Shown here piece after piece: positions 9,792-17,304 of a stretch of DNA of 64,000 nt. The notes under the pieces were generated by a model, which had not been told where the DNA came from, did no database searches, and worked only from the letters and a program-made list of their open reading frames with translations. The DNA is from Verminephrobacter eiseniae EF01-2 (GTDB lineage Bacteria; Pseudomonadota; Gammaproteobacteria; Burkholderiales; Burkholderiaceae_C): the NCBI RefSeq assembly GCF_000015565.1, contig NC_008786.1, forward strand, positions 3,832,501 through 3,896,500, read 5' to 3'. Positions within the stretch are counted from its first letter, which is position 1, and every line of letters starts with the position of its first letter. Both the position numbers and the translations under genes were made by a program.

Positions 9792-9968
9792 TCACGGCGC
9801 TTTCCGCGCCGCGTGTTCTGTCGGCCTGCCCTCTCCCAAGCGGGCAAGCTGGGCATCCATCCGGGCCATGACTTCCTCATGCGAGATGCTTGGCCGGGGG
9901 TCGTCGATGGCCGCCTGAATCTCGGCGGCCAGCCAACGGGTGTAAGCGTCTCGGCGCTGCTGTTTCAC
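9792..9968 (-). CDS. StbD-like stability determinant / antitoxin, orphan
   Basis: The 58-residue protein reads RWLAAEIQAAIDDPRPSISH and EEVMARMDAQLARL, which fits the small 'stability determinant' antitoxins that accompany ParE/RelE toxins. The GTG start at 9968 overlaps the vapC stop in GTGA, so it is translated from the same mRNA as the VapBC-like pair. No RelE/ParE toxin follows it; the next leftward gene is a different, broken one. It therefore looks like an antitoxin that has lost its toxin and been appended to another pair. Confidence 0.6.
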   Translation of the reverse strand: MKQQRRDAYTRWLAAEIQAAIDDPRPSISHEEVMARMDAQLARLGEGRPTEHAARKAP

Positions 9969-10390
9969 GGCAAAGCCTCCCAAGGGTCGATGACCTGAAG
10001 CCCTCCGGCCTCAAATGGGCTGGTGTCGCGTGTCGCCACTATCAGGCCGTGCGCGGCGGCCGTGGCCGCGATGTAGCCGTCTGCCTTGGCGATGGCTTTG
10101 CCCCCTGCCCTGGCCCGCGCCATCAGCTCGGCATAGGTCTTGGACATGTCCAGGTCGAAGGCCAGCACGCGGCCGGCGAAGTTCGGCAAAACCTCATCCT
10201 CTAGCCGTTGTTGGTAGATCGTGCGGCGCTTGCCCTCGGGCATCGTCGCAAGGCCATAGCGCAGCTCTGCGACCGTAACGGCAGACAGATAGAGCGTTTC
10301 AATAGCCTGAGCATCGATCCACGCCAGCACGTTGGAATCCGGGTTAACCTTCCACAACTCGGAAATGACGTTGGTATCGAGGACGATCAT
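9965..10390 (-). CDS. PIN-domain ribonuclease toxin (VapC/FitB-like)
   Basis: The 141-residue PIN domain shows the acidic active-site residues: MIVLDTNVISEL (Asp5, Glu11), AVTVAELRYGLATMPEGKRR, AKADGYIAATAAAHG and ATRDTSPFEAGGL. The GLATMPEGKRR segment is typical of the FitB/VapC branch. These are Mg-dependent RNases, often against tRNA. Its start codon overlaps the antitoxin stop (ATGA), giving coupled translation. Confidence 0.92.
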   Translation of the reverse strand: MIVLDTNVISELWKVNPDSNVLAWIDAQAIETLYLSAVTVAELRYGLATMPEGKRRTIYQQRLEDEVLPNFAGRVLAFDLDMSKTYAELMARARAGGKAIAKADGYIAATAAAHGLIVATRDTSPFEAGGLQVIDPWEALP

Positions 10391-10644
10391 TCAAACCTCA
10401 TCGGCTCGGCCGGCGTCCTGTCACGCACGCTCTCAAACAGGGCGTGTTCTTCATCTGTCAGGCCGCCCGCCTCGCGGGCGATGGATGCCAACAAGGAACC
10501 CAGCTTGACGCGCTCGGGCGGCCGGGTGGCGATTTCCAGAATGTCGCGGATTTCCGCCTCTGTGCTGCGGCCATGATGTGCGGCACGCACGCGAAGCGCA
10601 CGGTGCACGGCATCAGGCAGGTTTCTTACATGTACGTTTGCCAT
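10387..10644 (-). CDS. FitA/VapB-like antitoxin, Arc-type ribbon-helix-helix
   Basis: The 85-residue protein begins MANVHVRNLPDAVHRALRVR, then AAHHGRSTEAEIRDILE, the FitA-type ribbon-helix-helix with a C-terminal tail that inhibits the PIN toxin. It is the first gene of a three-gene leftward operon (antitoxin, PIN toxin, StbD-like). The upstream 10645-10690 is AT-rich and should hold the promoter. The ATG at 10644 gives the family start; an upstream extension has no support. Confidence 0.92.
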   Translation of the reverse strand: MANVHVRNLPDAVHRALRVRAAHHGRSTEAEIRDILEIATRPPERVKLGSLLASIAREAGGLTDEEHALFESVRDRTPAEPMRFE

Positions 10645-10743
10645 TTGGCAGTCCTCCGTAGGTAACGCTATCGATGATACCATTTTATATTATGTGATAT
10701 CAAAACTGCCTGCCACCGGCACCCCTTTGCTGCGGGCGCGCAA

Positions 10744-10778
10744 GGGCGTATAGGGGCGTACAGGGGCGTATAGGGGCG
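10744..10778. repeat. 10-bp tandem repeat, GGGGCGTATA type
   Basis: About three and a half units of TAGGGGCGTA or CAGGGGCGTA lie between the toxin-antitoxin operon and the 3' end of the aldo/keto reductase gene. They mark the right edge of the plasmid-like patch. Confidence 0.75.
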
Positions 10779-10833
10779 CGGACCGTGCCCTGCGACTGCC
10801 CACCAGCCCCGAATCGCATCCTGCGGCGGCTGC

Positions 10834-11895
10834 TCACAAGGCCGGATCGCGTATCTCCCACCGGATCGCATCGATGCCCTGCAACACCTCGGGCGACAAG
10901 GTCGTGCCCCAGGCATTCAGGTTTTCGTCGAGCTGTGCCACCGAGGTCACGCCAATGATGGTGCTGCTCACCTGCCACTTGGTGTAGCAAAACGCCAGCG
11001 CCATCTGCGTCGGCGTGAGGCCGTTGGCGCGGGCCAGCGCGTTGTAGCGCCGCGCAGCGAGCAGCGCTTCGGCCCGCCCCCAGCGCTGCTTGCGCATCGA
11101 CTCGTAAACGGTGATGCGCGCGCCCCGGGGCGCGGACGGGCCTGTGGCGCCGCCCTGGTCGTACTTGCCCGTCAGCAGACCGAAACCCAGCGGCGAGTAG
11201 GCCAGCAGAGAGACCCCGAGCCGGTGGCAGGTTTCGTCCAGCCCGTTTTCCCAGGTGCGGTTGATCAGGCAGTACGGGTTCTGCACCGTCGCCACCCGTG
11301 GCAGACCATGCTGCTCGGCCAGGCGCACGAATTCGTGCACGCCATAGGGCGTCTCGTTGGACAGGCCGATCGCGCGCACCTTGCCTGCCTTGACCAGCCC
11401 GGCGAGCGTGTCGAGTTGCTCGCGGATGGGCGTGGCCGAGGTCTCCCGGACAGGGTCGTAGTAGAGATTGCCGAATGCGGGCACATGGCGCTCGGGCCAG
11501 TGGATCTGGTACAGGTCGATCACATCGGTCTGCAAGCGGCGCAGGCTGCCCTCGCACGAGGCCACGATGTCGGCGGCCGTCATGCCCTTGCCAGTGCGCA
11601 CCCAGGACGTGCCACGCGACGGACCTGCCACCTTGGTGGCCAGCACCAGTTGCTGGCGCGCGCCCGGATTTTTGGCCAGCCAGCGGCCAATGATGGTCTC
11701 GGTGGCGCCATAGGTCTCGGCCCTGACGGGCACCGAGTACATCTCGGCGGTGTCGATGAAATTCACGCCACGCGCCAGCGAGTGGCTCAAGATGGCATGC
11801 GCATCGGCCTCGCCCACCTGCTCGCCGAAAGTCATGCTGCCCAGGCAGATCGGGGTGACGAGCAGGCCGCTGTGACCCAGGGATACTTTGTTCAT
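10834..11895 (-). CDS. Aldo/keto reductase, Tas-like
   Basis: The 353-residue protein is an NADPH-dependent aldo/keto reductase. It opens LGHSGLLVTPICLGSMTFGE and has the catalytic tetrad: Asp and Tyr in NFIDTAEMYSVP, Lys in LVLATKVAG, and His in YQIHWPERHVP. The insert DIVASCEGSLRRLQTDVIDL and the length near 350 fit the E. coli Tas branch. The C-terminal coenzyme segment SSTIIGVTSVAQLDENL is intact. The ATG at 11895 gives the family N-terminus. The substrate is unknown. It stands between the plasmid-like patch and the sulfur amino-acid operon. Confidence 0.92.
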   Translation of the reverse strand: MNKVSLGHSGLLVTPICLGSMTFGEQVGEADAHAILSHSLARGVNFIDTAEMYSVPVRAETYGATETIIGRWLAKNPGARQQLVLATKVAGPSRGTSWVRTGKGMTAADIVASCEGSLRRLQTDVIDLYQIHWPERHVPAFGNLYYDPVRETSATPIREQLDTLAGLVKAGKVRAIGLSNETPYGVHEFVRLAEQHGLPRVATVQNPYCLINRTWENGLDETCHRLGVSLLAYSPLGFGLLTGKYDQGGATGPSAPRGARITVYESMRKQRWGRAEALLAARRYNALARANGLTPTQMALAFCYTKWQVSSTIIGVTSVAQLDENLNAWGTTLSPEVLQGIDAIRWEIRDPAL

Positions 11896-12277
11896 GCGGG
11901 GAAAACTCCAAAAAACAGGCAACGCAGCCAAGAACGAAAAACCACCGATGCCACCCATGCGAGCGGTGGTGCAGCCGCTGCCACATGCATGCACCCGAGC
12001 GATGGCATGGCGATGGTACCCAAACGGGCGCCGCTCAGCGTGGGCGGCTGCGCGATGACGGCGATCGAGGCGATGGCGCATGTGGCGTATCTGGCGCATC
12101 GGCTGTCTCCGGCGCTCCATGACCGATGGCGCAGTGGCCTGCTACCTGCCGCAGCGCCGCGTGCGGGCGGGGTGAAAATCCGAAGGCCCGGCAGAAGATT
12201 CCCGGCTGCTTGCAGACGCCCCAAGGGGCCGGTATCTCTGCTGCATCATCCATTCCTGCCGGGCGCCCTCTCACCCC
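11896..12277. other. Intergenic region without a supported gene
   Basis: Open frames exist on both strands here, but they are arginine/proline-rich GC artefacts without start signals or similarity I recognise. The region separates two leftward units and probably carries the promoter of the aldo/keto reductase gene. Confidence 0.5.
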
Positions 12278-13459
12278 TCATGGCCCGAGCACACCCGCAA
12301 TCGCCTGCTCCAGATCGGCGATCAGATCCGCGCAATTTTCCAGGCCGACATGCAATCGCAAAACGCCGGCCGCCCCATGCCAACTGCGATGCGCCGAGAG
12401 TTTTTCGCAGGTTGCCGGCAACACCAGGCTCTCGTAGCCACCCCATGAGGCGCCTATGTCGAAAAGCACCAGCGCATCGGCGATGGCAAACAGGCGCGCC
12501 TCGCTGCAGTCACGAAATTGCACCGACAGCAAGCCGTTGGCCCCCCGGAAATCGCGCCGCCACAGCGCATTGCCGGGGTCGGTCGCCAGCGCCGGGCAGT
12601 AGACCCGCTCGACCTTCGGATGCGCGGCCAACCACTGTGCGACGGCCAGCGCATTGTGCTGATGCTGCTGCATGCGCACGGCCAGCGTGCGCAGTCCGCG
12701 CAGCGCCAGGTAGGCTTCATCGGGGCTGACGGCCAGGCCCAGCGCATCGTAGGTTTTTGTCAGTTGCGCCGCATGGGCGGCGTCCTGGGTGACGATCACG
12801 CCCTGCATCAGGTCGGAGTGGCCGCCGATGTATTTGGTCCCGGCCATCAGCGAGATGTCGGCCCCCAGCGCCAACGGATTGAACCAATAGCCCGAGGCCC
12901 AGGTGTTGTCCGCCACCACGCTGATGCCGCGCGCGTTGCAGATGGCCACGATGGGCACCAAATCGATCATCTCGAACAGCAGCGAGCCGGGCGTCTCGAC
13001 ATAGACCACCCGGGTATGGGGCTGCAAGCAGTCTTCTATCGGCTGCGTCGACGGATCGAAATAACCCACTTGCACGCCCATGCGGGCCAAATGGCCGGCA
13101 TCGAGCTTGCGCACCGGTTGGTAGACGCTGTCGGTGACCAGCACATGGTCTCCCGGGGCCGTGAGCGCCAGCAGTGACAGCGAGATTGCCGCCAGCCCGG
13201 ACGGTGTCAGCCAGGCCCGCGTCCCGCCTTCGAGTTCGCATAGCGCCTGCTCCAGCGCGCGCTGCGTGTCCATGCCATGCCGGCCGTAGGTGCTGACGGG
13301 CTGGCCGCTGGCACGCTTGCCGACCTGCGCCTGCATCGCCGCAATGCTCTGGAAACGCACGGTGCTGGTTCGGACCACGGGTGTGTTGACCGGGCCACTT
13401 TCAGCGTTCAGCGCGGGGCGGCCGCAATGGGCCAGGCGGGTATCGAGATGAAGTGGCAT
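12278..13459 (-). CDS. metC: Cystathionine beta-lyase (MetC-like), PLP-dependent
   Basis: The 393-residue protein belongs to the Cys/Met-metabolism PLP enzymes. The PLP-binding lysine is in SLMAGTKYIGGHSDLMQG at about residue 205. RTSTVRFQS, STYGRHGMDTQRALE and VVADNTWASGYWFNP are the substrate and cofactor segments of the MetC branch, which cleaves cystathionine, cystine and related thioethers to a thiol, pyruvate and ammonia. It is the last gene of the leftward operon, 28 bp after the ABC ATPase gene. In that setting, degradation of an imported sulfur amino acid is more likely than a role in methionine synthesis; this is inference. Confidence 0.88.
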   Translation of the reverse strand: MPLHLDTRLAHCGRPALNAESGPVNTPVVRTSTVRFQSIAAMQAQVGKRASGQPVSTYGRHGMDTQRALEQALCELEGGTRAWLTPSGLAAISLSLLALTAPGDHVLVTDSVYQPVRKLDAGHLARMGVQVGYFDPSTQPIEDCLQPHTRVVYVETPGSLLFEMIDLVPIVAICNARGISVVADNTWASGYWFNPLALGADISLMAGTKYIGGHSDLMQGVIVTQDAAHAAQLTKTYDALGLAVSPDEAYLALRGLRTLAVRMQQHQHNALAVAQWLAAHPKVERVYCPALATDPGNALWRRDFRGANGLLSVQFRDCSEARLFAIADALVLFDIGASWGGYESLVLPATCEKLSAHRSWHGAAGVLRLHVGLENCADLIADLEQAIAGVLGP

Positions 13460-13487
13460 GGGGCGAACTCTTCAAAAAAGGGGATGC

Positions 13488-14216
13488 TCAGGCACGGCGC
13501 ACATCGGCCAGGAAAGTCCGCAAACGCGGATTGCCGGGGTGGGTAAAAAATGGCTCCGGCGGCGCATCCTCGACGATGGCGCCATCGGCCATGAAGATCA
13601 CGCGGTCGGCCACCTCGCGCGCGAAACCCATCTCGTGCGTCACGCACACCATGGTCATTCCGTCGCTGACCAATTCGCGCATCACGGCCAGCACCTCGCC
13701 CACCATCTCCGGGTCGAGCGCGCTCGTGGGTTCGTCAAACAGGATCAGCGGTGGTTTCATCGCCAGCGCACGCGCGATCGCCACGCGCTGCTGCTGGCCA
13801 CCCGACAGATGGTCCGGGCGGACATGGGCCTTGTCCTGCAGACCCACGCGCCCGAGCAGACGGATGCCGCTGGCCTGTGCCTCTTGCACGGACTGGCCCT
13901 GCAGGCGGCGCAGCGCCAGCGTGACGTTTTCCAGCGCGCTCAGGTGCGGAAAAAGATTGAAGCTCTGGAACACGAAGCCGACCCCTTGCCGGTATCGATT
14001 GATGTCCCGCTCGCGCGTGGGCAGCGGCCGGCCATTGACCGATATCAGGCCCGCGTCGATCTTTTCCAGGCGGTTGATGGTGCGCAGCAAGGTTGACTTG
14101 CCGGAGCCCGAAGGCCCGCAGATCACGACCACTTCACCGCGCTTGAAGACCAGGTTGATGTCCTTGAGCACATGCAGGCTGCCGTAGTGTTTGTGGACAT
14201 GCGAGAAGTCGATCAT
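13488..14216 (-). CDS. Polar amino-acid ABC transporter ATPase (GlnQ/HisP type)
   Basis: The 242-residue ATPase has Walker [19 protein letters not shown] (about residues 34-51), the Q-loop [16 protein letters not shown], the signature [16 protein letters not shown], Walker [17 protein letters not shown] and the switch histidine in [16 protein letters not shown]. The NRLE and SFNLFPH segments define the polar amino-acid uptake group. The ATG at 14216 overlaps the permease stop by four bases. It energises the two permeases encoded upstream. Confidence 0.95.
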   Translation of the reverse strand: MIDFSHVHKHYGSLHVLKDINLVFKRGEVVVICGPSGSGKSTLLRTINRLEKIDAGLISVNGRPLPTRERDINRYRQGVGFVFQSFNLFPHLSALENVTLALRRLQGQSVQEAQASGIRLLGRVGLQDKAHVRPDHLSGGQQQRVAIARALAMKPPLILFDEPTSALDPEMVGEVLAVMRELVSDGMTMVCVTHEMGFAREVADRVIFMADGAIVEDAPPEPFFTHPGNPRLRTFLADVRRA

Positions 14217-14962
14217 GCTTTCCCTTCCGGCGCCGGCGCTGTGGCCATGGGCGCGGGCGCTGTGGCCATGGGTGGCGCCGCAGGGCTTTGGGTATAGCGC
14301 TTTTCGAGCCAGCGGCCGATCAGGGTCAACGGGTAGCACAGCGCGAAGAACGTCAGTGACAGCAACGCAAAGACCTGCAGCGATCGGTTGCCCAGGCGAT
14401 CGTTCAGGTCGAGAAACTGCTGGGTGGTCTCGGCCAAGCCTATGAGTGAGCCTAGCGATGTTTCCTTGATCAGGATCACGAGCTGGCCGACGATGCTGGG
14501 CGTCACGTTGCGCATGGCCTGTGGCCCGACGACGCGCCGCAAAGCGGCCAGGTGGCCAAAGCCCATCGCGCGCGCGGCCTCGTACTGGCCCCGGTGCAGG
14601 GCCTGCATGCCGGCGCGGATCGTCTGCGACAGATAGGCGCCGTTGAAGATCACCAACGTCACCAGCACCGAGGTGAATCCCGACAGCCCATGGCCCATCA
14701 GCCATGGCAAGACCAGGTAATGGATCCACAGCAGATGCATCAACAGCGGCACGCTGCGCATGTAAAAGACCAGTCCGGTCGAGGCCGCTGCCACCGCTGG
14801 CCAGGTCGATGTCAGGCCCAGTGCCAGGATCACCCCGGCGGGCAAGGCCAGCACCAGCCCGGCGAGCGCCAGCAGCAGCGTCAGCACCACGCCGCCCAGC
14901 GGTCCGTTCGGGTAGTGGCCGATCAGGATCTGCAACCAATACCCGTGCACGATCTCAAGCAA
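14213..14962 (-). CDS. Polar amino-acid ABC transporter permease (second subunit)
   Basis: The 249-residue membrane protein has about five spans and the His/Glu/Gln-type permease signature: [18 protein letters not shown] near residue 66 and the EAA loop [20 protein letters not shown] at about 128-147. It should pair with the permease encoded just upstream. The C-terminus carries a tandem PMATAPAP duplication from a short DNA repeat, outside the membrane domain. The gene overlaps its upstream neighbour by 8 bp and the ATPase gene by 4 bp. Confidence 0.93.
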   Translation of the reverse strand: MLEIVHGYWLQILIGHYPNGPLGGVVLTLLLALAGLVLALPAGVILALGLTSTWPAVAAASTGLVFYMRSVPLLMHLLWIHYLVLPWLMGHGLSGFTSVLVTLVIFNGAYLSQTIRAGMQALHRGQYEAARAMGFGHLAALRRVVGPQAMRNVTPSIVGQLVILIKETSLGSLIGLAETTQQFLDLNDRLGNRSLQVFALLSLTFFALCYPLTLIGRWLEKRYTQSPAAPPMATAPAPMATAPAPEGKA

Positions 14963-15650
14963 CTGCGCCTCCTTTGGCCCAGCGCTCGTAGCGCATGGCC
15001 AGCAAAGTCAATAGCGAGCAGACGATCAGATAGGACAAGGTGGCGAACGCATACGGCTCGACGATTCTGAAAGTGGCGTCCTGGACCCGCCGCGTGGCGT
15101 TGATCAACTCGACGACGCCTATCATCAGCGTGACGCTGGTGTTCTTCGTGATGACCATGGCCTGGCCGATCAACGGCGGAATCACGGCCTCGATGGCCTG
15201 CGGAAAAATCACCCACCGGAAACTGCGCAGGAAGCCGAACCCGAGGGCGCGCGCGGCTTCGATCTGTCCGCCGGAGATCGAGCGGATGCCGCTGCGGATG
15301 TCCTCGGCGACGAAGGACGCCGAATACACGATCAGCGCGGTGGCCCCCGCGATCATGCTCAGGTCCTGCTCGTAAATCCACTCCTTGACCGCCAGCGGCA
15401 AGAGTTCGGTGGCGCCGAAGTACCAGAACATCGCGTGCACCAGCAGCGGCACGCAGCGAACGAAGTCGACATAGGCGGCGGCGATGGCGCGGATCGGCCG
15501 CCAGCGCGACAGACTGGCCAGCGACACCAGGGTGCCGAGCAACAAACTGCCGGCGATCGCAATCGCGGCAAGCTCCAGCGTGGTCGCCAGGCCGGCGAGC
15601 AGCGAGGCGCCGTATTGCGCCCAGAGCACGACCGTCGCGTTCCATGTCAT
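14955..15650 (-). CDS. Polar amino-acid ABC transporter permease (first subunit)
   Basis: The 231-residue membrane protein shows the same family signature: VDFVRCVPLLVHAMFWYFGA and the EAA loop IEAARALGFGFLRSFRWVIF, with five predicted spans. I chose the ATG at 15650. The frame continues upstream into the MITE and would add about 50 arginine-rich residues that are plainly element sequence. The MITE separates this gene from the binding-protein gene, so expression may depend on read-through across the hairpin or on a promoter inside the element. Confidence 0.93.
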   Translation of the reverse strand: MTWNATVVLWAQYGASLLAGLATTLELAAIAIAGSLLLGTLVSLASLSRWRPIRAIAAAYVDFVRCVPLLVHAMFWYFGATELLPLAVKEWIYEQDLSMIAGATALIVYSASFVAEDIRSGIRSISGGQIEAARALGFGFLRSFRWVIFPQAIEAVIPPLIGQAMVITKNTSVTLMIGVVELINATRRVQDATFRIVEPYAFATLSYLIVCSLLTLLAMRYERWAKGGAVA

Positions 15651-15667
15651 GGGGGTGTTCCTGTTGG

Positions 15668-15803
15668 GTGTCGCGTCACCGACGCATCTGTCGGTCTGCG
15701 CGGGCCATCGAAGCGCATCGCGGCGTTGCATCGCTTGCCGATACGCTCGGTCGCTCGGTATGGGCGGAGCGCAGCCTGCGACATCTGAGCGGTGACGCGA
15801 CAC
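15668..15803. mobile_element. MITE-like element, copy 2 (shortened, inside an operon)
   Basis: The ends GTGTCGCGTCACCG and CGGTGACGCGACAC match copy 1, as does the interior from the GGCCATCGAAGCGC segment to GCATCGCTTGCC. The right half is shortened and rearranged, and the CTAG flanks are not preserved. It is the oldest-looking of the four copies. It lies between the binding-protein and permease genes of the sulfur amino-acid operon, where a stable hairpin in the mRNA could shield the upstream message. Confidence 0.85.
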
Positions 15804-15824
15804 TGGCCGCGCCGACGCCTGCGG

Positions 15825-16649
15825 TCATTGCGTGTCGGCAGAGAAGGTGAAGTTGCGCTTGCGCTTGAGCGGTGAGTTGGCGCCGAACCAGCGGTCGTAG
15901 CTGACCTGGGCCTGGCCCGATTTTTCCATGTCGAGCATGGTCTGGTTGACGGCGGCCAGCAGTTTGGGCCGCTCCTTGTGCACGCCGATACCCAGCTTTT
16001 CGAGCACCAGATATTCATTGAACATCGCGTATTTGCCCGGGGTCGAGCGCATCAGGCCGAGCAGCGTCGTCTCGTCGGCGGCCATGGCTTGCACCTTGCC
16101 TTGTTCCAGCGCCAGAAAGGCCGTGGCCGGCGTCACGAAGCCGATCGGCTTGGCGCCCGGTATCTTCTGGCTCACGGCCGGACCGGTGAGCCCCCCCTCG
16201 ATCACCGACACCCGCTTGTTCTCCATGTCCGACAAAGCCTTCATCGGACGGCTCGCCGGCGTGATGATCGCGGTGCCGGTGACCAGGTGGGGGTGGCTGA
16301 AACTGATCAGTTCCTGGCGCTCGGGGGTGATCGTGACCGAGGCCAGCGCCAGATCGACCCGGCCCTGCTGCACTTCGGGAATCCGGGTGGCCGTGGTGAC
16401 GAATTTCAGTTCCGGCTTCACCCCCAGGGTCTTGGCAACGGCCTCGCACAGATCGATGTCATAGCCCACGTTCTTGCGGGTTTGCGGGTCTTCGATGTAG
16501 GAAAAGGGAACGGTATTGCTGCCCACGCCGCAAATCAGCGTTCCGCGCGCCTTGATGGTGTCGATTTCGTCTGCGCTGGCCGTGCCGGCCAGGCTTGCCG
16601 CGAGCACCAGCAAGGCTGCTGCCGCGCACGAGGTGATGGCGTTTTTCAT
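15825..16649 (-). CDS. Polar amino-acid ABC transporter substrate-binding protein
   Basis: The 274-residue protein has a signal peptide (AALLVLAASLAGTASA, cleaved near residue 26) and the SBP_bac_3 fold: GTLICGVGSNTVPFSY, VGYDIDLCEAVAKTLG, ELKFVTTATRIPEVQQGRVD and LALASVTITPERQELISFS. The Arg in TATRIP and the Asp of GRVDLA contact the amino-acid backbone in this family. Whether it prefers cystine, cysteine or another ligand cannot be read from sequence. The operon contains a thiol dioxygenase and a MetC-like lyase, so a sulfur amino acid is my inference. It begins 28 bp after the dioxygenase gene. Confidence 0.92.
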   Translation of the reverse strand: MKNAITSCAAAALLVLAASLAGTASADEIDTIKARGTLICGVGSNTVPFSYIEDPQTRKNVGYDIDLCEAVAKTLGVKPELKFVTTATRIPEVQQGRVDLALASVTITPERQELISFSHPHLVTGTAIITPASRPMKALSDMENKRVSVIEGGLTGPAVSQKIPGAKPIGFVTPATAFLALEQGKVQAMAADETTLLGLMRSTPGKYAMFNEYLVLEKLGIGVHKERPKLLAAVNQTMLDMEKSGQAQVSYDRWFGANSPLKRKRNFTFSADTQ

Positions 16650-16677
16650 GGGTTCATGGCTCCTGCAAGAATGCGCG

Positions 16678-17304
16678 TCATGCGCGGGCATCGGTCGCCA
16701 GCCTCGACGGGGCGAGATTTTTCAGATTGAAGCGCGTCACCGCGCCGGTTTGCAGGTCAAACCCCTGGCGCTCGTCCAGCGCTTCCAGCGGCCTGCCATA
16801 CAGGTGAAAGTGCCGCGTGCCGCCGTCGCCCTGGATGTGAATGCTGTGTATGTCTTGCGCCAGAAACTGAATGCCGGCACCACGGCGCACCGTGAATTCC
16901 CTCTCGAGCCTGATCTGCGCGCGGGTCGCGTCCGAGCCGTCATCGAGCCGCTGGTAGATCCGGTTGAGCTCCTCGCCCTCCAGCGCCTCGATCACTGCCC
17001 AGGTCATGTGGTTGTGCGCCAATGTGCTCTTGCCCGGGTTGAGCACGTTCAGGTAGAGCGAGAAATCGGTCTGCGGATCGGTATGGACAAGATAGCGCAC
17101 GCTGCCCGCGTCCTGCGCACCCGGCGGTGGAAAGCTCGTTGCCGGAAACAGCGCTGCGTGCTCTGTCACCAGTTTGCGCAGTTCGGCGCCGACCTTGGAC
17201 AATGCCGCGCGCGTCGTTCCTTCGCTTTCGAGATGCCGGCGTACCGCCTGCATCAGCGCCTTGGCAGCCGCATCGCGGCGCTGTGGCAGGGACAGCTCAT
17301 TCAT
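16678..17304 (-). CDS. Cysteine/thiol dioxygenase-like cupin protein
   Basis: The 208-residue cupin has the thiol dioxygenase pattern. TLAHNHMTWAVIEALEGEE provides two of the iron-binding histidines with the H-x-H spacing, and IHSIHIQGDGGTRHFHLYG provides the C-terminal histidines. Family members add O2 to cysteine or 3-mercaptopropionate to give the sulfinate. The first gene of the operon overlaps it by four bases (ATGA), which suggests that the rhodanese protein and the oxygenase are made together. The exact thiol substrate is uncertain. The usual Cys-Tyr crosslink cannot be judged from sequence alone. Confidence 0.85.
   Translation of the reverse strand: MNELSLPQRRDAAAKALMQAVRRHLESEGTTRAALSKVGAELRKLVTEHAALFPATSFPPPGAQDAGSVRYLVHTDPQTDFSLYLNVLNPGKSTLAHNHMTWAVIEALEGEELNRIYQRLDDGSDATRAQIRLEREFTVRRGAGIQFLAQDIHSIHIQGDGGTRHFHLYGRPLEALDERQGFDLQTGAVTRFNLKNLAPSRLATDARA

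Noticed and set aside
10021..10045. A further MITE end (GGTGTCGCGTGTCGCC)
   Set aside because: Only about nine bases match; it lies within the intact vapC-like gene and has no partner end.
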